Source: Pseudomonadota bacterium
GTDB taxonomy: Bacteria > Pseudomonadota > Gammaproteobacteria > Xanthomonadales > Xanthomonadaceae
DNA length: 11,633 nt
Direction: 5' to 3'
Assembly: GCA_023390905.1 (NCBI GenBank)
Contig: JAEWBY010000068.1
Coordinates: 1 to 11,633, forward strand
Numbering within the stretch: position 1 is the stretch's first letter; the number at the start of each line of letters is the position of its first letter. The notes under the pieces are model-generated. The model was not told the origin of the DNA and made no database searches. It saw only the letters and a list, made by a program, of their open reading frames with translations. Of this stretch, positions 1 through 6,576 are shown in pieces. The position numbers were made by a program, and so were the translations under genes.

Positions 1-716
1 CGATGCCGCGCGGCCCCGGCATGGAGCGCAAGGACCTGCTGGCCTTCAACGCCCAGATCTTCACCGCCCAGGGCCGCGCCCTGAACAAGGTCGCCAGCCG
101 CGACGTCAAGGTCCTGGTGGTCGGCAACCCCGCCAACACCAATGCCTACATCGCGATGAAGTCCGCGCCGGATCTGCCGTCGAAGAACTTCACCGCCATG
201 CTCCGCCTGGATCACAACCGCGCGCTGTCGCAGCTAGCCAACAAGGCCGGCGTGGCGGTTGGCGACATCGAGAAGCTCGTCGTGTGGGGCAACCACAGCC
301 CGACGATGTATCCGGATTACCGCTTCACCACGGTCAATGGCCAGTCGCTGAAGGACCGCATCAACGACGCCGACTGGAACGCGAACACGTTCATTCCGCA
401 GGTCGGCAAGCGCGGCGCGGCGATCATCGAAGCGCGCGGTCTGTCCTCCGCCGCCTCGGCCGCCAACGCCGCCATCGATCACATCCGCGACTGGGTGCTC
501 GGCAGCAACGGCAAGTGGGTGACCATGGGCGTGCCTTCCGATGGCAGCTACGGCATTCCGGAAGGCGTGATCTACGGCGTGCCGGTGACCACCGCCAATG
601 GCGAATACACCCGCGTCGAAGGGCTGGACGTGGACGAATTCAGCCGCGCCGCGATGGACAAGACGCTGGCCGAACTGGAAGAAGAGCGCGCTGGCGTGGC
701 GCATCTGCTGGGCTGA
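1..716 (+). CDS. mdh: Malate dehydrogenase, NAD-dependent (5' end outside window)
   Basis: Oxidises L-malate to oxaloacetate with NAD+ in the cytosol, the last TCA-cycle step. The window begins inside the gene: the reading frame is open from base 1 and the ATG at 3-5 is almost certainly an internal Met just before the substrate-loop motif PRGPGMERK. Counting from that Met, I see Arg3 and Arg9 of the substrate loop, GNPANTN (41-47), LDHNRA (69-74, with the Asp and Arg that contact catalytic His and substrate) and the catalytic His98 in GNHSP. The C-terminus ends ELEEERAGVAHLLG, typical of the roughly 328-residue bacterial MDH group seen in xanthomonads and beta-proteobacteria, so about 90 N-terminal residues are missing. 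It is followed by its own strong terminator, so it is probably not co-transcribed with prpE. Its product oxaloacetate is the co-substrate of PrpC further along. The family call is secure. Confidence -1.
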   Translation, partial: MPRGPGMERKDLLAFNAQIFTAQGRALNKVASRDVKVLVVGNPANTNAYIAMKSAPDLPSKNFTAMLRLDHNRALSQLANKAGVAVGDIEKLVVWGNHSPTMYPDYRFTTVNGQSLKDRINDADWNANTFIPQVGKRGAAIIEARGLSSAASAANAAIDHIRDWVLGSNGKWVTMGVPSDGSYGIPEGVIYGVPVTTANGEYTRVEGLDVDEFSRAAMDKTLAELEEERAGVAHLLG

Positions 717-738
717 GCCCGGGACACGGTCTGACCAG

Positions 739-767
739 AACGCCGGGCACTGCCCGGCGTTTTTTTT
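739..767 (+). terminator. Intrinsic (Rho-independent) terminator of mdh
   Basis: A perfect 10-bp GC-rich stem, 739-748 (AACGCCGGGC) with 752-761 (GCCCGGCGTT), encloses a 3-nt loop (ACT). It runs straight into a tract of eight T residues at 760-767. It lies 22 bases after the mdh stop codon. This is a textbook factor-independent terminator on the + strand and separates mdh transcription from prpE. Confidence -1.
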
Positions 768-903
768 GTATCGCGCACCACGCGTCGCTGAACGGGGCGG
801 CGTTCGGCGGAACAAAACCAGCAACGACGCACGGCCATCATGCGACCAAGGTCGGAAGGCTGCGCGTGCACCCCGGATCTATGCTGGAGATCGCACGCAC
901 CTG

Positions 904-908
904 GGAGG
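904..908 (+). promoter_or_regulatory. Ribosome binding site of prpE
   Basis: GGAGG, five bases before the ATG at 914. It decides the prpE start: the frame stays open far upstream through the mdh region, and another in-frame ATG lies at 881. Only the 914 start has a strong Shine-Dalgarno sequence at the right spacing, and it matches the usual PrpE N-terminus. Confidence -1.
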
Positions 909-913
909 GTCGC

Positions 914-2815
914 ATGGGTTACGAAGAAGTCTACCGCCGCTCCATCGAGCAGCCCGAGGAATTCTGGGCAGAGGAAGCCCGCGCCATTCACTGGCACACG
1001 CCGCCCACGCAGATCCTCGATTATTCCCATCCGCCATTCCGCCGGTGGTTTGTCGGCGGGCAGACCAATCTCTGCTACAACGCGGTCGATCGCCATCTGC
1101 CCGAACGCGCGGATCAGCTCGCGCTGGTGGCCATTTCCAGCGAAACCAACACCACCCGCGAGATCACCTATCGCGAACTGCATCGCGAAGTGAACGCATT
1201 CGCCGCGGTGATCCAGCAGCTCGGCGTGGGTCGTGGCGATCGCGTGGTCATCTACATGCCGAACATGGCCGAAGCCGTGTTTGCGATGCTGGCCTGCGCG
1301 CGCATCGGTGCGATCCATTCGGTCGTATTCGGCGGATTCGCCGCGCACAACCTCGCGCTGCGCATCGATGACGCCCGGCCGAAACTGCTGATCGCCGCCG
1401 ATGCCGGCATGCGCGGCGGCAAGATCATTCCGTACAAGCCGCTGGTGGATCAGGCCTGCGCGGAGGCCGCGACGCCGCCGCCGAAAGTGCTGATCGTGTC
1501 GCGCGGCCTGGATGCGGCCGAACCCCGCGTGCCCGGTCGCGATGAGGATTACGCCCGCCTGCGCGCGCAGGTCGGCGATGCGCAGGTCGACATCGCCTGG
1601 CTCGAATCCAACGAACCCAGCTATCTGCTCTACACCTCCGGCACCACCGGCAAGCCCAAGGGCGTGCAGCGCGACGTGGGCGGTTATGCGGTCGCGCTGG
1701 CGTTGTCGATGCGCACCGTGTTCGACGTGGCGCCGGGGCAGGTGATGTTCTCCACGTCTGACGTGGGCTGGGCCGTGGGCCATTCGTACAACGTCTATGG
1801 CCCGCTGATCGTCGGTGCGACGTCGCTGCTTTACGAAGGACTGCCGACCCATCCGGACGCCGGCATCTGGTGGTCGCTGTGCGAGAAGTACGGCGTGCGC
1901 ACGATGTTCTCTTCTCCCACCGCGATCCGCGTGCTGAAGAAGCACGACGTCGATTTCATCCGCCGTCATGATCTGTCGAAGCTGCACTATCTCTTCCTCG
2001 CCGGCGAACCGCTCGACGAACCGACCGCGCAGTGGATCAACGGCGCACTCGGCAAACCGATCATCGACAACTACTGGCAGACCGAAACCGGCTGGCCGGC
2101 GCTGACGCTGCTGCCCGGGCTGGACATGAAGCCGGTGAAATTCGGCTCGCCGGGATTCCCGAACCTCGGCTATCGCATGAAGGTCATCGACGAGACCACC
2201 GGCGAGACCGTCGGCCCGAACGAGAAGGGCGTGCTGGTGATCCAGCCGCCGCTGCCGCCCGGATGCATGACCACGATCTGGAATGACGATGCGCGCTTCC
2301 AGTCCAGCTACTTCAGTCAATTCAAGGAACTGCTGTACAGCTCGCTGGACTGGGCGATCCGCGACGAGGACGGCTACACCTTCATCCTCGGCCGCACCGA
2401 CGACGTGATCAATGTCGCCGGCCATCGTCTGGGCACGCGCGAAATCGAGGAATCGGTGTCCGGCTATGCGGCGGTCGCCGAGGCGGCGGTGATCGGCGTC
2501 CACGACGAGCTGAAGGGACAGGTGCCGGTGGTGTTCGCGACCCTGCGCCAGGCCACCGACCAACCCGACGAACGCGTGCAGGCCGCCGATGGCATGCGCC
2601 GCACGGTCGAGCAGAGTCTCGGCGCGGTCGCGCGTCCGGCGCGCGTGTACATCGTCAACGCCCTGCCGAAGACTCGCTCGGGAAAACTGTTGCGGCGCTC
2701 GCTGCAGGCGCTGGCGCAGGGCGCCGATCCGGGCGATCTGTCCACGCTGGATGATCCCAATGCGCTGGAAGAAGTGAAGAAGGCGCTGTCGCGCGGGCCG
2801 GAAGTCGGGAGCTGA
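914..2815 (+). CDS. prpE: Propionate--CoA ligase (propionyl-CoA synthetase)
   Basis: Activates propionate with ATP and CoA to propionyl-CoA through a propionyl-adenylate, the entry step of the 2-methylcitrate cycle. The product is 633 residues, the usual PrpE length. Adenylate-forming enzyme motifs appear in order: YTSGTTGKPKG (240-250, ATP phosphate loop), YWQTETGW (387-394), GRTDDVINVAGHRLG (493-507, hinge and CoA site) and PKTRSGK (585-591). Lys591 is the catalytic lysine that is acetylated or propionylated in this family. The N-terminus (YRRSIEQPEEFWAEEA) is typical of the acetyl/propionyl-CoA synthetase group. The start at 914 is chosen for its GGAGG site. A plain acetyl-CoA synthetase (Acs) is the alternative, but the shorter length and the adjacent prp genes favour PrpE. 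Unlike in enterobacteria, where prpE ends the operon, here it is a separate unit convergent with the HTH-citrate synthase gene. I see no clear promoter in 768-903. Confidence -1.
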   Translation: MGYEEVYRRSIEQPEEFWAEEARAIHWHTPPTQILDYSHPPFRRWFVGGQTNLCYNAVDRHLPERADQLALVAISSETNTTREITYRELHREVNAFAAVIQQLGVGRGDRVVIYMPNMAEAVFAMLACARIGAIHSVVFGGFAAHNLALRIDDARPKLLIAADAGMRGGKIIPYKPLVDQACAEAATPPPKVLIVSRGLDAAEPRVPGRDEDYARLRAQVGDAQVDIAWLESNEPSYLLYTSGTTGKPKGVQRDVGGYAVALALSMRTVFDVAPGQVMFSTSDVGWAVGHSYNVYGPLIVGATSLLYEGLPTHPDAGIWWSLCEKYGVRTMFSSPTAIRVLKKHDVDFIRRHDLSKLHYLFLAGEPLDEPTAQWINGALGKPIIDNYWQTETGWPALTLLPGLDMKPVKFGSPGFPNLGYRMKVIDETTGETVGPNEKGVLVIQPPLPPGCMTTIWNDDARFQSSYFSQFKELLYSSLDWAIRDEDGYTFILGRTDDVINVAGHRLGTREIEESVSGYAAVAEAAVIGVHDELKGQVPVVFATLRQATDQPDERVQAADGMRRTVEQSLGAVARPARVYIVNALPKTRSGKLLRRSLQALAQGADPGDLSTLDDPNALEEVKKALSRGPEVGS

Positions 2816-2830
2816 TTCGCACGGTCGAAG

Positions 2831-2891
2831 CGGTCGCCCCTGAAGCCGCTCCTGCTGCATCGATCTGCCGGGGCGGCTTCAACTGCGACCG
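2831..2891. repeat. REP-like inverted repeat between convergent genes
   Basis: Two 22-base arms, 2831-2852 and 2870-2891, are inverted copies of each other. Eighteen of 22 positions pair by Watson-Crick rules and one more by G-U, around a 17-base loop. The arm core GAAGCCGCTCC / GGGGCGGCTTC, flanked by CGGTCGC / GCGACCG, resembles REP palindromes I recall from intergenic regions of xanthomonads and pseudomonads. It lies in the 126-base gap between the 3' ends of prpE (+) and the HTH-citrate synthase gene (-). It could fold as a bidirectional transcript-end hairpin, but no T-tract follows on either strand. REP identity is inference from resemblance; the inverted repeat itself is visible. Confidence -1.
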
Positions 2892-2941
2892 GTCTTGCCA
2901 CAGCGGTTAAACATCGCGCCTGCAGCGCTTTCCCAACGGCC

Positions 2942-4174
2942 TCATTCCAGCGCTGCCGGCGGCTCCCCCGCATACGCGGCACGCGGACGAATCAGACGCC
3001 CTTGCGCCTGTTGTTCCAGTGCATGCGCCAGCCAGCCGGCCAGCCGTGCGGCGGCGAACATCACCAGCGCCGGCGTGGCCTGCAGACCGTGCACCAGGCA
3101 GATCGCGGCCAGGGTGAAGTCGACATTCGGCTTCAATCCGGTGACGTCTTCGGTCGCGGCGATCATCGAATGCAACTGCTCCAGCACCGCACCGTCCGCC
3201 GTGCGCGTGTGCAGACGGGGAAGCAGCTCGGCCGCGCGTGCATCGCCGTGCGGATACAGCGCATGCCCGAAGCCGGGCAGATCGTCCCCGTTCTGCCAGC
3301 GTGCGGCGATGAAATCATGCGCCGATCCGCTCGCGCATGCACCTTGCATCAACGCGTAGGCGCGCGCGGTGGCGCCGCCGTGGCGCGGCCCTGAAAGCGC
3401 GGCCAGTCCGCTGCACACCGTCGCGTGCAGGTGTGCGCCGGTCGACGCCACCACGCGCGCGGCGAAGGCCGACACATTGAGTTCGTGTTCGGCGCACAGC
3501 ACCAGCGCCGCACGCACCAGCTCAGCGAAATCCTCGTCGCCGGGCCGCCAGGTCTGCGCGAGCAACCGATGCACCGGGCCGTCGAATGGCGCGGTGCCGA
3601 CCAGCAGCGCCGCGTTGTGGCGCAGCAGTGTCGCCGCGATCGCATGGCGCTGCGGCGGCGCCGATGACAGGGCCGGATGCGTGTCGAGCCCCAGCAGCGG
3701 CAGCGCCGACATCGCGCGCGTCAGCGGCGGCAACGCGGCATCGCCGGCGATCGCCGCCACCGTTCCAGGCCACTGGGGCGCGATGGGCGAGGCGAACGGA
3801 TCGACCTCGCCGCAATCCCACAGCAGGCGCGCGATGTCCTCCAGCGTCGCGCCCGCGCGTACGGCTTCCACTGCCGAACGCCCGCGGTAATACGGACCAT
3901 CCGGACGGATCAGCGAGATCCGCGTCTCCAGCACCGGCAATCCGCGATCGAGGCTTTGCGCCGCACCGCGCGCCGCGCCGCGTCCGGCGCGCTTGCGCTG
4001 CGCCAGCCGCTCCACGTCGGTGCGCAGGTACAGGCGGCTGCGATGGTCCGGGCCGGGCCGGGATTCGATCAGCCCGCGGCTGACGTAGGCGTACAGCGTG
4101 GCCTGGGTGATGCCGAGCACCCGGCAGGTCTGGGTGGCGGACAGCAGATCGGGCGGGTCGGTGACAGGCTTCAT
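2942..4174 (-). CDS. HTH-citrate synthase fusion protein, candidate prp regulator
   Basis: A 410-residue citrate-synthase-family protein with an added DNA-binding-like N-terminus. Residues about 9-58 form a MerR/HTH_17-type helix-turn-helix with wing (LLSATQTCRVLGITQATLYAYV, then RGLI..R...RLYLRTDVERLAQR). Residues about 80-405 are citrate synthase: PYYRGRSAVEA (94-104), the HELNVSAF helix (His230), GPRHGGA with His265, GFGHALY with His304, VDF with Asp352, and C-terminal Arg377 and RPR (396-398). The catalytic His/His/Asp set and main substrate arginines therefore look intact. The start is the first ATG; a TTG at 4210 would add 12 residues encoded by the operator-like repeat and is less likely. 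I see no good Shine-Dalgarno before either start. It diverges from prpB, where prp operons usually carry a regulator, and no PrpR- or GntR-type gene is present in the window. The regulatory role is inference; a second methylcitrate or citrate synthase is the alternative. Confidence -1.
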   Translation of the reverse strand: MKPVTDPPDLLSATQTCRVLGITQATLYAYVSRGLIESRPGPDHRSRLYLRTDVERLAQRKRAGRGAARGAAQSLDRGLPVLETRISLIRPDGPYYRGRSAVEAVRAGATLEDIARLLWDCGEVDPFASPIAPQWPGTVAAIAGDAALPPLTRAMSALPLLGLDTHPALSSAPPQRHAIAATLLRHNAALLVGTAPFDGPVHRLLAQTWRPGDEDFAELVRAALVLCAEHELNVSAFAARVVASTGAHLHATVCSGLAALSGPRHGGATARAYALMQGACASGSAHDFIAARWQNGDDLPGFGHALYPHGDARAAELLPRLHTRTADGAVLEQLHSMIAATEDVTGLKPNVDFTLAAICLVHGLQATPALVMFAAARLAGWLAHALEQQAQGRLIRPRAAYAGEPPAALE

Positions 4175-4183
4175 GGGAATAGA

Positions 4184-4210
4184 TTGATTGATTTGATCAA
4201 GATTGATCAA
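4184..4210. promoter_or_regulatory. Candidate operator: tandem TTGATCAA palindromes
   Basis: An AT-rich island in GC-rich surroundings. Two perfect 8-bp palindromes, TTGATCAA at 4193-4200 and again at 4203-4210, sit exactly 10 bp apart (one helical turn, same DNA face). Two more half-site-like TTGAT copies precede them at 4184-4188 and 4188-4192. I noticed no other exact TTGATCAA in the window. The site lies between the divergent HTH-citrate synthase gene and prpB. That is the usual place for autoregulatory and operon-controlling operators. Binding by the neighbouring HTH protein is inference. Confidence -1.
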
Positions 4211-4231
4211 CTAGACGTCCGGTGCCAGATT
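4203..4231 (+). promoter_or_regulatory. Possible sigma-70-like promoter for prpB operon (weak)
   Basis: TTGATC at 4203-4208 could act as a -35 box (four of six consensus positions). With a 17-base spacer it is followed by CAGATT at 4226-4231 (three of six to TATAAT). If real, the second TTGATCAA palindrome overlaps the -35 box, which would fit repression by occlusion. The match is weak and other start sites between 4210 and 4304 are possible. I see no sigma-54 (GG-N10-GC) element that I would trust. Confidence -1.
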
Positions 4232-4304
4232 GTCCGCGCCCGGGGCATGGCATTCGCGTACTCCGGCCCGCCGGTCCACCATCGGCGGCAGCCTCTGCAA
4301 CCGC

Positions 4305-4309
4305 AGGAG
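4305..4309 (+). promoter_or_regulatory. Ribosome binding site of prpB
   Basis: AGGAG, seven bases before the ATG at 4317. It selects this start over the in-frame upstream ATG at 4230, which would add 29 residues unlike any PrpB N-terminus. Confidence -1.
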
Positions 4310-4316
4310 AATCCGC

Positions 4317-5201
4317 ATGAGTCGTTCCACCGCCGGCGCCCGTTTCCGCGCCGCGCTTGCCGAAGAATCACCGCTGCAGGTGATCGGCGCCATCAACGCT
4401 AACCACGCCCTGCTGGCCAAACGCGCCGGTTATCGCGCCATTTACCTGTCCGGCGGCGGCGTCGCGGCCGGATCGCTCGGTCTGCCGGATCTGGGCATCA
4501 ATACGCTCGAAGACGTGTTGATCGACGTGCGCCGCATCACCGATGTCTGCGACCTGCCGCTGATGGTCGATATCGACACCGGTTTCGGCCCCAGCGCCTT
4601 CAACATCGAGCGCACGGTGAAATCGCTGATCAAGGCCGGCGCGGCCGCGTGCCATATCGAGGATCAGGTCGGCGCCAAGCGCTGCGGACACCGACCGGGC
4701 AAGGAAATCGTGTCGGCCGGTGAAATGGTCGATCGCGTGAAAGCCGCAGCCGATGCGAAGACCGATGCGGATTTCTTTCTCATCGCGCGCACCGACGCCA
4801 TCCAGGTGGACGGCGTGGACGCGGCCATCGAACGCGCGATTGCCTGCGTGGAAGCGGGTGCGGACGGCATCTTCGCCGAGGCCGCCTATGACCTGCCGAC
4901 GTACCGCCGGTTCGTCGATGCAGTGAAGGTGCCGGTGCTCGCCAACATCACCGAATTCGGCAAGACGCCGCTGTTCACCCGCGAGGAACTGGCCTCGGCC
5001 GGCGTCGCCATCCAGCTCTATCCGCTCTCCGCGTTCCGCGCGATGAACAAGGCCGCCGAAACGGTGTACGAAGCGATTCGCCGTGACGGTCACCAGAAGA
5101 ACGTCGTCGACATGATGCAGACGCGCGAGGAACTGTACGACCGCATCGGTTACCACGCATTCGAGCAGAAGCTCGACGCATTGTTCGCCGCGAAAAAATA
5201 G
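4317..5201 (+). CDS. prpB: 2-methylisocitrate lyase
   Basis: Cleaves 2-methylisocitrate to pyruvate and succinate, the last step of the 2-methylcitrate cycle; a cytosolic, Mg2+-dependent enzyme of the isocitrate lyase/PEP mutase superfamily. The product is 294 residues, close to the usual 295 or so. Visible family residues: YLSGGGVA (43-50), Asp58, MVDIDTGFG (83-91) with metal-site Asp85 and Asp87, HIEDQ (113-117), and the signature KRCGH (121-125) with catalytic Cys123. These positions coincide with the numbering I recall for E. coli PrpB, which supports both the identification and the start. It is the first gene of the + strand operon, with a strong AGGAG site. About 107 bases separate it from the TTGATCAA operator-like pair. 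A 129-base gap with a hairpin separates it from prpC. Confidence -1.
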   Translation: MSRSTAGARFRAALAEESPLQVIGAINANHALLAKRAGYRAIYLSGGGVAAGSLGLPDLGINTLEDVLIDVRRITDVCDLPLMVDIDTGFGPSAFNIERTVKSLIKAGAAACHIEDQVGAKRCGHRPGKEIVSAGEMVDRVKAAADAKTDADFFLIARTDAIQVDGVDAAIERAIACVEAGADGIFAEAAYDLPTYRRFVDAVKVPVLANITEFGKTPLFTREELASAGVAIQLYPLSAFRAMNKAAETVYEAIRRDGHQKNVVDMMQTREELYDRIGYHAFEQKLDALFAAKK

Positions 5202-5210
5202 TTTGTTGCT

Positions 5211-5238
5211 GCCCTTCTCCCGCAAACCGGAGAAGGGT
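5211..5238 (+). repeat. Hairpin between prpB and prpC
   Basis: CCCTTCTCC (5212-5220) pairs perfectly with GGAGAAGGG (5229-5237); a G-U closing pair (5211/5238) is possible. The loop is 8 bases (CGCAAACC). It starts 10 bases after the prpB stop codon. There is no T-tract behind it, so it is not a classic terminator. It may stabilise the prpB 3' end or cause partial termination. It resembles CCCTTCTCC...GGAGAAGGG intergenic palindromes I recall as frequent in xanthomonad-like genomes (resemblance only, not searched). Confidence -1.
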
Positions 5239-5330
5239 GCGAAGCGCCGGATGCCGGAGTGATGCGCGCTTAGAACCGCCTGCGCATCTTCCGCAAGTCC
5301 GACCACCCATTCCTGACCGAGGTTCATGAC

Positions 5331-6479
5331 ATGTCCGAATCCACCGTCACCTTCAAGCCTAAGAAGTCCGTCGCACTGTCCGGCACCGCCGCCGGCAATA
5401 CCGCGCTGTGCACCGTCGGGCGCAGCGGCAACGATCTGCATTACCGCGGCTACGACATCCTCGATCTCGCCAACAGCAGCGAGTTCGAAGAAATCGCCTA
5501 CCTGCTGGTACATGGCAAGTTGCCCAATCGCGCTGAGCTCGCCGGCTACAAGGCCAAGCTGAAGTCGCTGCGCGGCGTGCCCGCGGCGGTCAAGGCCGCG
5601 CTCGAGCAACTTCCGCCATCCGCGCATCCGATGGACGTCATGCGCACCGGCGTCTCGGTGCTGGGCTGTGTGTCGCCGGAGAAGGACGATCACAACCATC
5701 CCGGCGCGCGCGACATCGCCGACAAGCTGATGGCCTCGCTTGGTTCGATGCTGCTGTACTGGTACCACTTCAGCCACAACGGCAAGCGCATTGAGGTGGA
5801 AACCGACGACGATTCGATCGGCGGCCACTTCCTGCATCTGTTGCACGGCGAGAAGCCGCGCGACTCGTGGGTGCGCGCAATGCATACCTCGCTGATCCTG
5901 TACGCCGAGCACGAGTTCAACGCCTCCACCTTCACCGCACGCGTGATTGCCGGCACCGGCAGCGACATGCATTCCTGCATCGCCGGCGCCATCGGGGCGC
6001 TGCGCGGGCCCAAGCACGGCGGCGCCAACGAGGTCGCGTTCGAAGTGCAGAAGCGCTATGAAACCCCGGACGAAGCCGAAGCCGACATCAAGGCGCGCGT
6101 CGAGCGCAAGGAAGTCGTCATCGGATTCGGCCACCCGGTCTATACCGTCGGCGATCCGCGCAACGATGTGATCAAGCAGGTGTCGAAGGAACTGTCCGAA
6201 GAGCTGCGCAACACCAAGATGTACGCGATTGCCGAGCGGCTTGAAGCGGTGATGTGGGACATCAAGAAGATGTTCCCGAACCTGGACTGGTTCAGCGCGG
6301 TCAGCTACCACATGATGGGCGTGCCGACGGCGATGTTCACCCCGCTGTTCGTCATCGCCCGCACCAGTGGCTGGAGCGCGCACATCATCGAGCAGCGCAT
6401 CGACGGCAAGATCATCCGCCCGAGCGCCAACTACACCGGTCCGGAAGATCTGCCGTTCGTGCCGATTGACGAGCGTTGA
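5331..6479 (+). CDS. prpC: 2-methylcitrate synthase
   Basis: Condenses propionyl-CoA with oxaloacetate to 2-methylcitrate and CoA; many members also use acetyl-CoA at lower rates. The product is 382 residues, matching the short PrpC type rather than the roughly 430-residue hexameric housekeeping citrate synthase. Visible residues: HEFNAST (194-200), GPKHGGANE with catalytic His229, GFGHPVY with His268, LDWFSA with catalytic Asp319, Arg344 in IARTSGW, and the C-terminal RPSANYTG. The start is supported by GAGG at 5319-5322, eight bases upstream, and by the typical N-terminal run KKSVALSGTAAGNTALCTVG. It is the second gene of the operon. The locus thus holds two citrate-synthase folds, this ordinary enzyme and the HTH fusion on the opposite strand. 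Confidence -1.
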   Translation: MSESTVTFKPKKSVALSGTAAGNTALCTVGRSGNDLHYRGYDILDLANSSEFEEIAYLLVHGKLPNRAELAGYKAKLKSLRGVPAAVKAALEQLPPSAHPMDVMRTGVSVLGCVSPEKDDHNHPGARDIADKLMASLGSMLLYWYHFSHNGKRIEVETDDDSIGGHFLHLLHGEKPRDSWVRAMHTSLILYAEHEFNASTFTARVIAGTGSDMHSCIAGAIGALRGPKHGGANEVAFEVQKRYETPDEAEADIKARVERKEVVIGFGHPVYTVGDPRNDVIKQVSKELSEELRNTKMYAIAERLEAVMWDIKKMFPNLDWFSAVSYHMMGVPTAMFTPLFVIARTSGWSAHIIEQRIDGKIIRPSANYTGPEDLPFVPIDER

Positions 6480-6576
6480 GCCGTTCCCGGGATGCGGGCG
6501 GAGCTGATCGGGCGATGCCTGATCCGCCGCTCGTCAGCCGCCAATGCACTCGCGTACGCCAGCCAGCAGCCAAGCC

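Noticed and set aside
880..885. TATGCT as a -10 box for prpE
   Set aside because: There is no acceptable -35 box 16-18 bases upstream, so I do not list it as a promoter.
284..913. Upstream extension of the prpE frame into mdh
   Set aside because: It overlaps mdh out of frame and crosses the strong terminator. The GGAGG site and the family N-terminus fix the start at 914.
572..2860. Very long open frame on the minus strand opposite prpE (762 codons)
   Set aside because: The frame is open because of the high-GC codon bias of prpE. Its translation is Arg/His/Ala-rich with no recognisable domain, whereas the + frame has a full set of adenylate-forming enzyme motifs.
4175..4210. TTG start at 4210 for the HTH-citrate synthase gene
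   Set aside because: It would translate the TTGATCAA repeat into a low-information INLDQINQS leader. The first ATG (4174) already precedes the whole HTH domain. Not strictly excluded, as neither start has a good ribosome binding site.
4368..6383. 671-codon minus-strand frame opposite prpB and prpC
   Set aside because: It spans two well-supported + strand genes and the gap between them; the composition is of antisense type (His/Val/Asp/Gly-rich) with no domain seen.
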